A stretch of DNA of 64,000 nt. It comes from Vulcanimicrobiota bacterium (GTDB lineage Bacteria; Vulcanimicrobiota; Xenobia; Xenobiales; JADMJV01). The stretch is taken from the NCBI GenBank assembly GCA_019637395.1, contig JAHBVR010000005.1, forward strand, positions 124,001 through 188,000. Reading direction: 5' to 3'. The position numbers and the translations under genes are program-made. Shown here one piece after another: positions 33,864-43,170 of this stretch. A model generated the notes under the pieces. The model had not been told where the DNA came from, searched no databases, and saw only the letters and a program-made list of their open reading frames with translations. Numbering within the stretch: position 1 is the first letter of the stretch; each line of letters begins with the position of its first letter.

Positions 33864-35813
33864 ATGTCCAAAGTTTTTCGTGGCCAGGGGGTGGCGGGTA
33901 AATTTGTCGAAACGGTGTGGGCCTTGAGTCCCTCGGTCTATCGTCGTTCCACCGCGCGTGGTTTGCAGTTGTTGTTGGTGCGCGTCGCTCTCTTTCCGTT
34001 TGTGTGTACTCTGGCCTCGCTCTTCTGGATGGGCTACGTGGAGGAGAGCGTGGTTCATCCCGCATGGATGGCCGACATTACCCATGCTCTCATGGCTGCC
34101 ATTCCAGCTTGTTGGGTGGCTTCGCTGTGGTGGGGATGGCGCCGGGCGTTGCACCTGTCCAAGGCCCTGGAGGTTTTGCGTGGCGGCCAGGCCGCCGCTC
34201 TGCCCAATGAGTTTTCGGGGCTGGCCGAGCATCTCAACGTGCTGCAAGCCAGCTTGCGTGAAAAGGAGATGGCGGCCGCTACCTATGAGGCCGCCGTACA
34301 GCGCGTCGATGTGCAAAGGCGCTTGCTTCAGTTGCTGGCCCGGGAGGGGCTCAATGAAGTGGACCTGGAGGGCTGGGCCGACAGTCTGCGCAAAGCGCTC
34401 GAGACCGTTCATCCCAAGACCCTTTCCTTATGGGTTCAAGATGGCCAGGAGTTTGTCTGGAGCGCCGGTGACAATGCTCCGGAACAGCGCCGGCGGGCTT
34501 TTGCCGGTTTGGCGCCCTGTTGGATCGAAACCAATGCTCAGGGAGAACACCATTTCTTCGTCAAGGTGGAGGCCGGCTACGAAGCCTCCGCCGACTTGCC
34601 GCCGCCGGTTCTGCTGGTGGTGGAGCTATGGTTGGAGCCGGGTCCGGATCGGCTCGAGGAGATGCGCGAACGTCTGCTGGGCATCAGCCCCTTGCTCTCG
34701 ATTTCCTGGGCCAGTTGGACTCTCTACCACGAACTTTTCTCGCGCATGCGCATGCATGGCAGTGTCATCCAAAGCCTCGAGGATGGGGTGCTACTGGCTG
34801 ACCGGAGCGGCCTGGTCCTCAGTTGCAACCGGGCCGGTTCCCGCATCCTGGGATTGCCGGTCGAGAAAATTCAGGGCCAGCCTCTGGAGGTTCTGCTGGA
34901 ACACTCCTGGTCACGACCTTCGCCCTCCTTTGAGATCCATATCCAGAGGCCCAATCAATCACCGCTTGATGTGCTGGTGATCAACTACCTGGCTTCGAGC
35001 CGGCTGGCCGTGTCCAGCGGCCTGGGCATTACCGTAGTGCTGCGCGACATCACCAAGCAGCGCGAATTGGACAATTTGCGTAGCGACTTTACGGCCACCC
35101 TGTCGCACGAATTGCGCACCCCCTTGACCAGCATGAAGGGATACTTGCAAACCCTCATGCACCGCAAAGCCCGCACCTTTGACATGGACAAGGTTCAGAG
35201 CATCGTGAGTGTCGTCAACGGGCAGGCTGACCAACTGCAGAGACTGATTCAGGAACTCTTAGAAGCAGCCAAGATGCGCTCTCAGGATTTGGAAATTCGC
35301 CCACGGCCCGTGGATATCGGTGCGCTGCTGCGCGAGTGCCTGGAGGACTATTCAAATCCCAAAGTGGCGCAAAGCGCGGTGTGTTCCGAGGAATGTTGGG
35401 CCCTGTGTGATCCGGAAAGAATTCACTCGGTGCTCGAGCACCTGCTCTCCAACGCGCAGAAGTATTCCCTGCCGGGAGGAGCTGTGGAACTCGGCTGTCG
35501 CCGCGCGGGAGCTCAGGTAGCCGTTTGGGTGCGGGATGAAGGAGTAGGCATCCCACTCGATCAGCAGAGCAAAATCTTCGAGATGTATCATCGTCTGGAT
35601 ACAGGCAATCAGCGGACCCATTATGGTGTCGGAGTAGGCCTCTACATTGCCCGCAAAGTGGTCGAGGGGCATGGAGGCACGATTGCCGTGGATAGTGCGC
35701 CCGGTTGCGGGGCGACCTTTTCGTTTACCCTGCCCCTCTGCCCCGCCGAGCCCGAAGGCTCGGTCAGGGAGGGGCAGCTCGAGGTCAGGGATGGAGGAGA
35801 AAAAGAGGCTTAA
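33864..35813 (+). CDS. PAS-containing sensor histidine kinase
   Basis: A 649-residue protein. Two membrane helices (about 33-57 and 70-92) flank a short periplasmic loop. A helical linker and a GAF-like region (about 130-280) follow, then a PAS domain (about 295-385: VIQSLEDGVLLADRSGLVLSCNRAGSRILG). The HisKA H-box SHELRTP places phospho-His at 415. The HATPase part shows HLLSNAQKYS (N box), VRDEGVGIP (G1), and GVGVGLYIARKVVEGHGG (G2). It should autophosphorylate and feed a response regulator; none is adjacent, though an orphan CheY-like gene lies 5.4 kb upstream. The start lacks a ribosome site. It overlaps the convergent acidic-protein gene by 4 bp. Confidence 0.92.
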   Translation: MSKVFRGQGVAGKFVETVWALSPSVYRRSTARGLQLLLVRVALFPFVCTLASLFWMGYVEESVVHPAWMADITHALMAAIPACWVASLWWGWRRALHLSKALEVLRGGQAAALPNEFSGLAEHLNVLQASLREKEMAAATYEAAVQRVDVQRRLLQLLAREGLNEVDLEGWADSLRKALETVHPKTLSLWVQDGQEFVWSAGDNAPEQRRRAFAGLAPCWIETNAQGEHHFFVKVEAGYEASADLPPPVLLVVELWLEPGPDRLEEMRERLLGISPLLSISWASWTLYHELFSRMRMHGSVIQSLEDGVLLADRSGLVLSCNRAGSRILGLPVEKIQGQPLEVLLEHSWSRPSPSFEIHIQRPNQSPLDVLVINYLASSRLAVSSGLGITVVLRDITKQRELDNLRSDFTATLSHELRTPLTSMKGYLQTLMHRKARTFDMDKVQSIVSVVNGQADQLQRLIQELLEAAKMRSQDLEIRPRPVDIGALLRECLEDYSNPKVAQSAVCSEECWALCDPERIHSVLEHLLSNAQKYSLPGGAVELGCRRAGAQVAVWVRDEGVGIPLDQQSKIFEMYHRLDTGNQRTHYGVGVGLYIARKVVEGHGGTIAVDSAPGCGATFSFTLPLCPAEPEGSVREGQLEVRDGGEKEA

Positions 35814-36109
35814 TCGTCGTCTTCTTCTTCGTCCTCGTCGTCATCCTCGTCATCGTCGTCGTAATCGTCATCTTCTTCATCGTCGACGTCGTCGTCGTCA
35901 TCCCAATCTTCGTCGTCTTCGTCGTCGTCCCAGTCGTCCTCGTCGTCCTCGTCGTCGTCGTCTTCATCGTCGGCGTCGTCTTCGTCGTCGTCGTCGTCGT
36001 CCCAGTCGTCGTCGTCCCAGTCGTCTTCGTCTTCATCGTCATCTTCTTCTTCGTCTTCTTCGTCTTCGAAGATAGGGACCGACAAGAAAAATTCTTCATC
36101 CAATTCCAT
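35810..36109 (-). CDS. extremely acidic Asp/Glu-rich protein
   Basis: The ATG at 36109 has AAGGAG about 9-10 nt upstream on the minus strand. The 99-residue product starts with an ordinary 14-residue stretch (MELDEEFFLSVPIF) and then consists almost wholly of Asp and Glu, broken by periodic Trp in DWDDD units, with single Ala, Val and Tyr. The predicted charge is about -75 to -80. The DNA is a GAC/GAT/GAA trinucleotide microsatellite. Such proteins may bind cations, buffer basic proteins, or mimic nucleic acid. The sequence could also be a slippage product with little function, but the good start site argues for expression. The antisense frame is a Val-rich artefact. Confidence 0.6.
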   Translation of the reverse strand: MELDEEFFLSVPIFEDEEDEEEDDDEDEDDWDDDDWDDDDDDEDDADDEDDDDEDDEDDWDDDEDDEDWDDDDDVDDEEDDDYDDDDEDDDEDEEEDDD

Positions 36110-36211
36110 CGCCAGCGGCTCCTTCCAGTACCTGGTGATCAGCCGGCCGCTGCGCGGACCAGCCGAAAGACCTCACGGCGCGCCTGTTAACCGTGCACCT
36201 GGAGGTTTCCT

Positions 36212-36667
36212 TCAAGCTCTTTCTTCCTTATTCTCGGAATTTCCAGGAGACTCCGAGAGCACGAAGGTGTACTCGGCAAAAGCGATGCGCTCGTCGGCGT
36301 CATAGCAAGAAACTTGGGTTTTGCCGGACTGCCCGCGGAAGCGCAGCAACTGGCACTCATAACGGAGGCTCTGACCGGGGGTGGGGGCCCGCTGCACCTC
36401 GACCAGGTCCATGCCGGCTAAAAAAAGCAGTTTCCCCTGGTTCTCCGGACGGCTCAAGATGGCCGCCGCGCCCGTCTGCCCCATGCTCTCGAGCAACAGG
36501 CTGACCGGCATCTCGGGCTCGTCGCCGAAGTGTCCTTGAAAGAACCATTCGTTCTGGCTCAGCTGCTTGATACCGGTGGCCCGGTCATCGTGCACATCCG
36601 TGAGGCGATCAATCAGCAACATGGGATCGCGGTGGGGCAAATAGTTGAGAATTTCTCGAGTGTCCAT
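36212..36667 (-). CDS. FabZ-like hot-dog dehydratase/thioesterase-fold protein
   Basis: Start ATG 36667 is chosen because the FabZ alignment begins there (REILNYLPHRDPMLLIDRL). The central helix region is GHFGDEPEMPVSLLLESMGQTGA, matching the FabZ catalytic stretch in two pieces (His in GHF, Glu in LLLESMGQ), but the usual PG-x-P is GDEP. The protein is 151 residues, the normal FabZ length. FabZ removes water from 3-hydroxyacyl-ACP in fatty acid synthesis; here no other fab gene is nearby, so a related role in polyketide or lipid A biosynthesis is possible. It is divergent from mutS with about 90 bp between the starts. Confidence 0.82.
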   Translation of the reverse strand: MDTREILNYLPHRDPMLLIDRLTDVHDDRATGIKQLSQNEWFFQGHFGDEPEMPVSLLLESMGQTGAAAILSRPENQGKLLFLAGMDLVEVQRAPTPGQSLRYECQLLRFRGQSGKTQVSCYDADERIAFAEYTFVLSESPGNSENKEERA

Positions 36668-36759
36668 GCAGAGCGGTTCGCCGCTCTCGCGCCCGGATCC
36701 CTGTGGCAAACAAGGTTTCGAGGGGGATACATTTGCCGGAGTCGAACGGCCGACTGTCT

Positions 36760-39324
36760 ATGGACCGCAGTCAACTCACACCGCTATTTCATCAGTATTA
36801 TACGCTCAAAGACGAGCACCCCGGCTGCCTGATGCTCATGCGCGTGGGGGATTTCTTCGAAGCTTATGGTCAGGACGCCGAGACTATGGCTCGCGACGCC
36901 GATATCGTGCAAACCGCCAAAGAAGCCGGCGGCGGCCAAAAGTTGGCCATGGCCGGCGTGCCTCACTTCGCGCTGGATGCCTACTTGAGGGCCTTGATCG
37001 AAAAAGGCCACCGCGTAGCCGTGGCCGATCAGATGGAAGCGGCGGCTCCCGGCAAGGGTTTAGTCCGCCGCGAGGTCACCCGCGTGGTGACGGCCGGCAC
37101 CGTGCTCGACCCGCAGATGCTGGATGAGCAGAACCACAATTATTTGCTTTGCCTGCTGGCTGACGGGGAAGAAGTCGGCCTGGCCGCCTGCGACGTGACC
37201 ACCGGCGACTTCGTGTGCACCGAGTTGCCCAATGAAGAAGTGCGTCTGGCTGAAGAGATTTACCGTTTTCGCCCTTCGGAGCTGTTGCTGGCCGGCGAGG
37301 GAACCCCCAACGTCGGCGATCTGCTCAACCTGGCCCGCGCCGATGGTCTGGCCGTCTGCCAGAGAGCCTTTACTCTGTCCCCGCGGCAGGCGGAGGATTC
37401 GCTTAAAAAACGGTTTAATCTGAAATCGTTGCAACCGTGCGACTTGACCGGTCGCCGGGCGGCCACCATGGCTGCCGCCGCGCTCATGGAATACCTTCTG
37501 GAGACCACCGGGCGCGATCAGCAGAGCGTGGAGCCGCCGCGAGCCTACTCGCTCTCGGAAATCATGACGCTCGACACCACCAGCCTGCGTAATCTCGAAG
37601 TGTGCGAGACATTGATGGGACGAGAGCGCCGCGGCAGCCTGCTCTGGTCCATGGATCACACCATCACGGCCATGGGCGCCCGCCTCTTGCGCTCCTGGTT
37701 GACTCGCCCCTTGCTCGACCGGCCGGCTATTCTGGCCCGCCAGGATTCCCTGCAGGCCCTGGTGGACGACTATTACGCCTGCCAGCAGGTTCGGGCGGCG
37801 CTCAACCCGGTCAAAGACATCGAGCGTTTGTTGGCCCGCGTCGTCTACCAAAGCGCCAATGCCCGCGACCTTTTGGCCTTACTGCGCTCCCTCTCGGTGT
37901 TGCCCGAGCTGCGCCGCCAGTTGCCGGAGGGCGGTAACTGGCCTCGTCTGCTCGAGCATTTGCAGGTGGACGCCAGCCTGGTGGAGCTGCTGGGCCGGGC
38001 CATCGCCGAGGATCCTCCTCAAGGCCTGCGTGAGGGCGGCCTGATTCGCTCCGGCTATCATGAGGGATTGGACGAGCTGCGCACCGCCTGCTCTTCGGCC
38101 AAAAGCTGGATCGCCGCCCTGGAAGAAAAGGAGCGCGAGCTCAGCGGTATCCGTAGTTTAAAGGTCGGCTACAATCAGGTGTTCGGCTACTACCTGGAGG
38201 TCACCAAGACCCATATGAAGTTGGTTCCGGAGCACTACATCCGCAAGCAGACTCTGGCCAACGCCGAACGTTACTTCACGCCGGAACTCAAAGAGATCGA
38301 AACCAAGGTGTTGGGCGCCGAGGAGAAGATTCGTGAGTTGGAATATGATTTGTTCGTCAGCCTGCGCAATCAAGTGGCGGAGCATCTGGAGGGTTTACGC
38401 CGGGCTGCCCGGGCCGTGGCCGAGGTGGACGTCTACGCCGCGCTGGCCGAAGCGGCCGTGCGCTACCATTGGGTGCGACCCGAACTGGTGAACGACGAAG
38501 TGGTGGATATTCGGGGAGGGCGACACCCGGTGGTGGAGCGCAGTCTCTCGGGGGGCTTCGTGCCCAACGATTGCCAGTTGGATGCCCATAAGCGTCTGGT
38601 GGTGTTGACGGGCCCCAATATGAGTGGCAAATCCACCTATTTGCGCCAGCAGGCCCTGATCGTGCTGATGGCCCAGACCGGCTCCTTCGTGCCCGCCGCT
38701 TCGGCTCGTCTGGGAATCCATGATCGGGTTTTCACCAGAGTGGGCGCCTCGGACGATTTGCACTTGGGCCAATCCACTTTCATGGTGGAGATGAGCGAGG
38801 CGGCCAATATTTTACGCCATGCCACTCCGCGATCGCTGGTGATTCTCGACGAGATTGGCCGTGGCACTTCGACCTATGACGGCCTGGCGCTGGCCCGCGC
38901 CATTGCTGAATACCTGTATCTGACCTGTAAATGCCGGACGCTTTTCGCCACCCATTTCCATGAGCTGACCAGCCTGGCCAAGGATTATTCAGGAGTCACC
39001 AATCAGCGGGTGGCCGTGCAGGAAACTCGCGACCAGGTGGTCTTCCTGCACAAGATTGTGGCTGGCGGCGCCGACCGCAGCTACGGCATCTACGTGGCCC
39101 AACTGGCGGGTTTACCGGGCTGGGTTTTGGAACGCTCGCAGAAGTTGCTCACGCAACTGGAGAAAGAAGCACGCTCGGCCGGACCGCGCAAGGACGGACG
39201 CACGCAGATGAGCCTGTTCTTTGATCCTGGCGAGCTGGTGGAGGAACTGGGCAACCTGCCGCTGGACCGCCTGTCGGCCGAGCAGGTAAAGGCCTGGGTG
39301 GAGGGCTGGAAAGCCCGGCTGTAG
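36760..39324 (+). CDS. mutS: DNA mismatch repair protein MutS
   Basis: The start at ATG 36760 matches where MutS alignments begin (LTPLFHQYYTLKDEHPGCLM); a GTG at 36703 would add 19 residues without homology. The 854-residue protein has the mismatch-binding F-x-E motif (Phe32, Glu34 in GDFFEAYG), connector and lever/clamp domains, Walker A TGPNMSGKST near residue 616, Walker B LVILDEIGRGTSTYDG, and LFATHFHELT. The C-terminal helical region is short, as in some MutS1 proteins. MutS finds mispaired bases and, with MutL, starts repair. No mutL is in view. The stop abuts the convergent gene with no gap. Confidence 0.96.
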   Translation: MDRSQLTPLFHQYYTLKDEHPGCLMLMRVGDFFEAYGQDAETMARDADIVQTAKEAGGGQKLAMAGVPHFALDAYLRALIEKGHRVAVADQMEAAAPGKGLVRREVTRVVTAGTVLDPQMLDEQNHNYLLCLLADGEEVGLAACDVTTGDFVCTELPNEEVRLAEEIYRFRPSELLLAGEGTPNVGDLLNLARADGLAVCQRAFTLSPRQAEDSLKKRFNLKSLQPCDLTGRRAATMAAAALMEYLLETTGRDQQSVEPPRAYSLSEIMTLDTTSLRNLEVCETLMGRERRGSLLWSMDHTITAMGARLLRSWLTRPLLDRPAILARQDSLQALVDDYYACQQVRAALNPVKDIERLLARVVYQSANARDLLALLRSLSVLPELRRQLPEGGNWPRLLEHLQVDASLVELLGRAIAEDPPQGLREGGLIRSGYHEGLDELRTACSSAKSWIAALEEKERELSGIRSLKVGYNQVFGYYLEVTKTHMKLVPEHYIRKQTLANAERYFTPELKEIETKVLGAEEKIRELEYDLFVSLRNQVAEHLEGLRRAARAVAEVDVYAALAEAAVRYHWVRPELVNDEVVDIRGGRHPVVERSLSGGFVPNDCQLDAHKRLVVLTGPNMSGKSTYLRQQALIVLMAQTGSFVPAASARLGIHDRVFTRVGASDDLHLGQSTFMVEMSEAANILRHATPRSLVILDEIGRGTSTYDGLALARAIAEYLYLTCKCRTLFATHFHELTSLAKDYSGVTNQRVAVQETRDQVVFLHKIVAGGADRSYGIYVAQLAGLPGWVLERSQKLLTQLEKEARSAGPRKDGRTQMSLFFDPGELVEELGNLPLDRLSAEQVKAWVEGWKARL

Positions 39325-40374
39325 CTATTTCGGATCGGGCGGTTTCTCTTCGCCATGCTGCCAGGGGGAGTGAGTGTCGATCCATTTGCGTAGATTGCTG
39401 AAGATCGGGTCGACCACGGAATCCACCGCTCCCATCCCTACCTTCATGGGCACATTGAAAAAGTCCAGTGTGGCATTGGTGGCTTTCTCGAAACGGGGCA
39501 AAACTTTGTAGGCCAGATGAATGGCTGAACTGGCCACGGTGACGGCCATGCCGGGCACCATCAGTCCGTTAAAGGTTAGAGTCAAACCCACCGCTGTGCC
39601 CAGGTCGGCCAGGCCGGCCACCTGCCGGGCCTGATCGTCTTTCTTGAGCCCCTGGCTCAAGGATACGTAACCCCGCGACCCCTGCACCACGGCCGCCACT
39701 GGACCGAGGATTTGGGCGAAAATCCTGGCTCCCGGGTGAGTGTAGCCGATCAGAGTGGCCATCACCGCCGCCGAACGGGTGCCATCCATAAAGGCCTGCA
39801 CCTCTTCGGCCGGCCTGGCCTGCTGATAGGCTTTGACGGCCCGCACCGCGCTACGGGCGATGCCCAGACCGCCAGCGATCGGTCCTAAAATCAGCGGCAG
39901 GGAGCCGGTGCCCATGATGGTGGCGGCGATGGCGGCCCCGGAAGTGAGATCGAGGGCGCCTTCGAGAATGCGACTCTTATTGCCGTGACGGACTCCGGAA
40001 ATGATACGGGCGGCCCCGGCCAGGCCTTCGATACCGGCCATACCATAACCGAGGGCACCGGCGCTATACATGACCGCCCCTTCGATGTGGTCGCCGGCTT
40101 GGGGGAAGCGCCCATCCAGCAGGGGGTGTCCCATGACCTTTTCCACCTGACTCCTCAAGTTCGGCCAGGAGATAGCCACCGTCTTGCCCAGGTCGCGAGC
40201 GCTCTCCACGGTGGAGTTGATACGCTCCGGCGTCAGGTGAAGCTTTTCTTGAAGCAGGCCGCCCAGGCCGACTTCATGCCACCAACCCTCCTGCTGGTGC
40301 TCAGGAGTGGGCTTCTCGGGAGGCTTGGCCAGTGGCAGGGGAACCAGTGCCGGCCGGCTGGGCTGGAGTTTCAC
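39325..40374 (-). CDS. Gly/Ala-rich hydrophobic protein with Pro-rich leader, function unknown
   Basis: A GTG start yields 349 residues. The N-terminus MKLQPSRPALVPLPLAKP is polar and Pro-rich and resembles the leader of the protein at 8093-8818. Residues about 90-300 contain four or more long Gly/Ala-rich hydrophobic segments separated by short basic loops, similar in style to that protein, and the tail ends GEEKPPDPK. No signal peptide, no recognised domain. The composition fits a membrane-inserting protein, possibly a pore former or an effector that targets membranes. It lies next to mutS in the opposite direction and is separated from yebC by about 107 bp. No ribosome site precedes the GTG. 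Confidence 0.6.
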   Translation of the reverse strand: MKLQPSRPALVPLPLAKPPEKPTPEHQQEGWWHEVGLGGLLQEKLHLTPERINSTVESARDLGKTVAISWPNLRSQVEKVMGHPLLDGRFPQAGDHIEGAVMYSAGALGYGMAGIEGLAGAARIISGVRHGNKSRILEGALDLTSGAAIAATIMGTGSLPLILGPIAGGLGIARSAVRAVKAYQQARPAEEVQAFMDGTRSAAVMATLIGYTHPGARIFAQILGPVAAVVQGSRGYVSLSQGLKKDDQARQVAGLADLGTAVGLTLTFNGLMVPGMAVTVASSAIHLAYKVLPRFEKATNATLDFFNVPMKVGMGAVDSVVDPIFSNLRKWIDTHSPWQHGEEKPPDPK

Positions 40375-40481
40375 ATGGGCAATTTAGGGCCTGGCCCTGA
40401 AAAATCGCTTATTTCGAGCCCAGGACACGGCTCGTCTCTGCAAGAACCCCTTCCTGAGATCGAAGAGGAGAGACCGTCGCC

Positions 40482-41162
40482 GTGGGTTCACAGTGGAAAG
40501 CCAAGCATCGAGACGCAGCCGCCAACGCCAGGGGGCGCTTGTTCGGCAAGTTGTCCAAGGAGATTTCCATTGCCGCCAGGAACGGCAATGACCCGGATAT
40601 GAATCCACGCCTGCGTTTGCTGGTGGAACAGGCCAAAAAGGCCTCGATGCCGCGCGAGACTTTGGAGCGGGCTCTCAAGAAGAACACGGAGAAAGACGGG
40701 GTCAACTATGAGGCGCTCACTTATGAGGGCTTCACGCCGCACCGCGTGGCCCTGATCGTGGAATGCCTGACCGACAACGTCAACCGCACCGTTTCCGAGA
40801 TGCGCGTTCTTTTCCGCAAAGGCCAGCTGGGCAATAGCGGTTCGGTGGCCTGGGATTTCGACCATGTAGGGATGATCGAAGCGCAAGGAACGGCTGACGC
40901 CGAAACCGCCGCCATCGAAGCCGGTGCTCAAGATTTCGAGGCCGGCGAAGAAGACCTGACCCTGTTCTACAGCGATCCCACCGACCTTGACCTGGTCTGC
41001 AAAGCCCTGCCCAACTTCGGCTTCACCGTGGTCTCCGCCAAGCTCGGCTACCGGCCCAAGAATCCGGTTTCGCTGGGGGAAACGGAGCTGGCCGAAGTGG
41101 AAGCCTTTTTGGCCGCCATCGATAACCACGACGACGTGCAGAACGTCTACGTGGCCCTGTAA
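40482..41162 (+). CDS. yebC: YebC/TACO1-family regulator
   Basis: A GTG start gives 226 residues, slightly shorter than the usual 240. The N-terminus [29 protein letters not shown] corresponds to the conserved YebC opening (G-x-S-K-W...KH-R...D..R...F.KL.KEI) in two pieces, followed by [27 protein letters not shown] and [23 protein letters not shown]. Family members act as DNA-binding regulators or as translation factors relieving ribosome stalling at proline runs. The latter role is of interest because this window encodes proteins with long Pro stretches. The 3' end overlaps the convergent YndJ-like gene by 16 bp. Confidence 0.95.
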   Translation: MGSQWKAKHRDAAANARGRLFGKLSKEISIAARNGNDPDMNPRLRLLVEQAKKASMPRETLERALKKNTEKDGVNYEALTYEGFTPHRVALIVECLTDNVNRTVSEMRVLFRKGQLGNSGSVAWDFDHVGMIEAQGTADAETAAIEAGAQDFEAGEEDLTLFYSDPTDLDLVCKALPNFGFTVVSAKLGYRPKNPVSLGETELAEVEAFLAAIDNHDDVQNVYVAL

Positions 41163-41983
41163 TTCCAGGCTGTCAGGCCTATGGTTACAAAGCCCAGGGC
41201 ATTGACCAGACCATGATAGGGAATCATCCAGGCCAGTTCCAGGTGGTTGAGGGGAAACCAGCGGCCCCAGGCGTAGTCCAGAGCCAGGCCCATGGTCAGC
41301 AAAGAGCACAGGGCCGACACGGTCAGGACCGGGTTTGGGGAGCCGCGAACCAGCCACAACAGGCTGATTCCCGAAGTGGCTGTGACCTGGGCCGTCACTC
41401 CCAGGCATTCGACCAGGGTGACACGGCCGAGATAATGGCTGAGCGTGATTCCCAAGGCCACAAAGGCCGGGCTGATCCAGAGCAGGCGGATGAGCCACCG
41501 GCCCGACTGGCCCAGTTGGCTTTGGGCCTGACTGGCCCAGACCATGGCTCCTAAGGTGACGTAGCAGAAGTGGTCGGCCGTCAGTAAGGTCATGAGCGGG
41601 TCAAAGCCCATCAGTCCGTGTTGCCAGGCCGAGGCTACCGCCCAGATTCCGCCAATCGGCGCATACAGAAAAGCCAGTTTGAGGGTCGCGTCACCGGGAC
41701 GGCGCAGGACCTGAACGGCCATGGCCAGGGTGGCGGCCAGCCAGAGGGCGCTGGCGAAGGTCAGCCAGTTCCCTTCGAAATAGTAGCCCAACAGCATGAA
41801 AAGGCTGGTTAACGCCAAGGCTACTTGTAGTCGCGGATAATGCCCGGCCAGGCGCAGAGCCAGCGGAGCCACCAGGCTCACTCCCCAGAGCAGGAGCCAT
41901 TGAGCGCACTGCAGGCTGGCCGGATGGGGTAGGCCTTTGAGAGCCAGCGCGGCCAGCGGAGGCAGCAGGCCGAGGGCATTCAA
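41147..41983 (-). CDS. YndJ-like polytopic membrane protein
   Basis: The open frame runs upstream to 42559 but the part beyond 41983 is a shadow. A TTG at 41983 overlaps the stop of the upstream gene (TTGA), giving translational coupling and a 278-residue protein with about eight membrane helices. The C-terminal motif [19 protein letters not shown] matches the W-H-x-x-x-N-A-L-G-F pattern of YndJ-like proteins of unknown function. The centre contains [36 protein letters not shown] with conserved His and Phe. It pairs with the small membrane protein upstream. It overlaps yebC by 16 bp at its 3' end. Confidence 0.72.
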   Translation of the reverse strand: MNALGLLPPLAALALKGLPHPASLQCAQWLLLWGVSLVAPLALRLAGHYPRLQVALALTSLFMLLGYYFEGNWLTFASALWLAATLAMAVQVLRRPGDATLKLAFLYAPIGGIWAVASAWQHGLMGFDPLMTLLTADHFCYVTLGAMVWASQAQSQLGQSGRWLIRLLWISPAFVALGITLSHYLGRVTLVECLGVTAQVTATSGISLLWLVRGSPNPVLTVSALCSLLTMGLALDYAWGRWFPLNHLELAWMIPYHGLVNALGFVTIGLTAWNYRAT

Positions 41984-42315
41984 AACTGATACCCCATCTT
42001 GATCAGTTTGTGTTCGAACCACCAGTGGAAAGCAAAGGCCGGGGCCAGGATGATGAGCAAGATCAAGAAGCCCGTCGGGGTGAGTTGACGGGTCTCCGGA
42101 TTGCGGAAACGAGGACTTTCGACGGCGGGCCCGGCTGCCACCATGGCCAGGCCGCCCAGAATGGTGGCGATCGACAGCACGACCCCCTTCATATGTAGGG
42201 AAAGGCTGGGAGAGCCGGCCCGGGCCTGTTGCCAGACGTCGTAGATGGTCAATTTGGCCAGGAAGGCGCCGATGGCCGTCAGGACCAACCCACCCAAACG
42301 TGGATACTGTCGCAT
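41980..42315 (-). CDS. small membrane protein upstream of the YndJ-like gene
   Basis: A 111-residue protein with three likely membrane helices (about 8-25, 42-62 and 82-98), starting ATG at 42315. The loop contains ESPRFRNPETRQLTP. The tail ([15 protein letters not shown]) is basic and aromatic. No family is recognised. The stop overlaps the YndJ-like start by 4 bp, so the two are made together and may form one membrane complex. Confidence 0.65.
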   Translation of the reverse strand: MRQYPRLGGLVLTAIGAFLAKLTIYDVWQQARAGSPSLSLHMKGVVLSIATILGGLAMVAAGPAVESPRFRNPETRQLTPTGFLILLIILAPAFAFHWWFEHKLIKMGYQF

Positions 42316-42369
42316 CGCTGGCTATTGGCCATTGGAGGGCGCTCCCCTCCGGAGCGGGAATGGTCCTCG

Positions 42370-43170
42370 ATGTTCCGCCACCTGTTCTGTGTTGGCTTGC
42401 TCCTCTCGGTGGCCTGGGCTGAAGCGCCCTTCTACCTGTCGTCTCGGCAACTGGCCGGCGGAGTCCATCATCAGCGCCATCTGGAGCTGCTGGCTGGCAA
42501 CACCGTCGGTTATAATGCTTACGTTCTGCAGGCCATCGACAAAGTGCAGGCCAGCGCACCCGACGGGGGCGGCTATTTTATCGGGGTCAAAGCCGTGCCG
42601 GCCGAGTCTCCCATCGGCTACGGGCTGCGGTTATTGGGAGCGCCGCTGCTGACACCCCCGCGCACCACCAGCTACTGCTCCGGGTCCAGCTACACCGTGC
42701 TGATCGAGGCTCTGAATGCCATTTTCCCGGGCCGCCAGCTCGACGCCCGGCGACTGGAACTGATGCGCATGCAGGAACCCGACGGCGGCCGCCGCGAGGA
42801 TCGGGTCAAAGCCTGGGGTTGGTGGAACGCCGATGGTTACGGCAGCCAATTTTGCCTGGTCCAGTACCTGGGGCTGGGAGAGGAAGTGGCGCCGCGCGAC
42901 GCCTTGCCCGGAGACTTCGTCAACATCAGCTGGAAAAGCGGCTTGGGACACAGCGTGGTTTTTCTCGGTTACAGCCGCAATACCCGGGATGAGCCGCAGG
43001 TCTCTTTTTTCTCCAGCCAGGCCAGCACCAAGGGTCTGGCCGATCATACGGTTTCCGCCGAGACGATTGCCGATGTAAAATTCGTGCGCCTGACCTATCC
43101 CGAACGGCTTTTCACTTTTGAGCCGGGCCCGGTCCGCGAGCAGGTGATCAAGGACCACCTGGACTTCTAA
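42370..43170 (+). CDS. secreted NlpC/P60- or CHAP-like cysteine hydrolase
   Basis: The ATG at 42370 makes a signal peptide start the protein (MFRHLFCVGLLLSVAWAEA); upstream sequence in the frame is a shadow. In the 266-residue product, Cys103 lies in TTSYCSGSSYTVLIEAL, at a helix start as in NlpC/P60 and CHAP enzymes, and His194 lies in GDFVNISWKSGLGHSVVFLGY, the second catalytic block. A third polar residue is not obvious. Such enzymes cut peptide or amide bonds in peptidoglycan. A conserved insert (about 120-170) separates the blocks. The 3' end overlaps the convergent marR gene by 4 bp. Assignment to the superfamily is fair; family is open. Confidence 0.68.
   Translation: MFRHLFCVGLLLSVAWAEAPFYLSSRQLAGGVHHQRHLELLAGNTVGYNAYVLQAIDKVQASAPDGGGYFIGVKAVPAESPIGYGLRLLGAPLLTPPRTTSYCSGSSYTVLIEALNAIFPGRQLDARRLELMRMQEPDGGRREDRVKAWGWWNADGYGSQFCLVQYLGLGEEVAPRDALPGDFVNISWKSGLGHSVVFLGYSRNTRDEPQVSFFSSQASTKGLADHTVSAETIADVKFVRLTYPERLFTFEPGPVREQVIKDHLDF

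Noticed and set aside
35705-36190. Val/Arg-rich plus-strand frames over the acidic gene
   Set aside because: They are antisense to the Asp/Glu microsatellite; the minus frame has the ribosome site.
41984-42559. N-terminal extension of the YndJ-like frame
   Set aside because: It overlaps the small membrane protein gene and reads as Arg/Pro-rich shadow; the TTGA overlap gives a better start.
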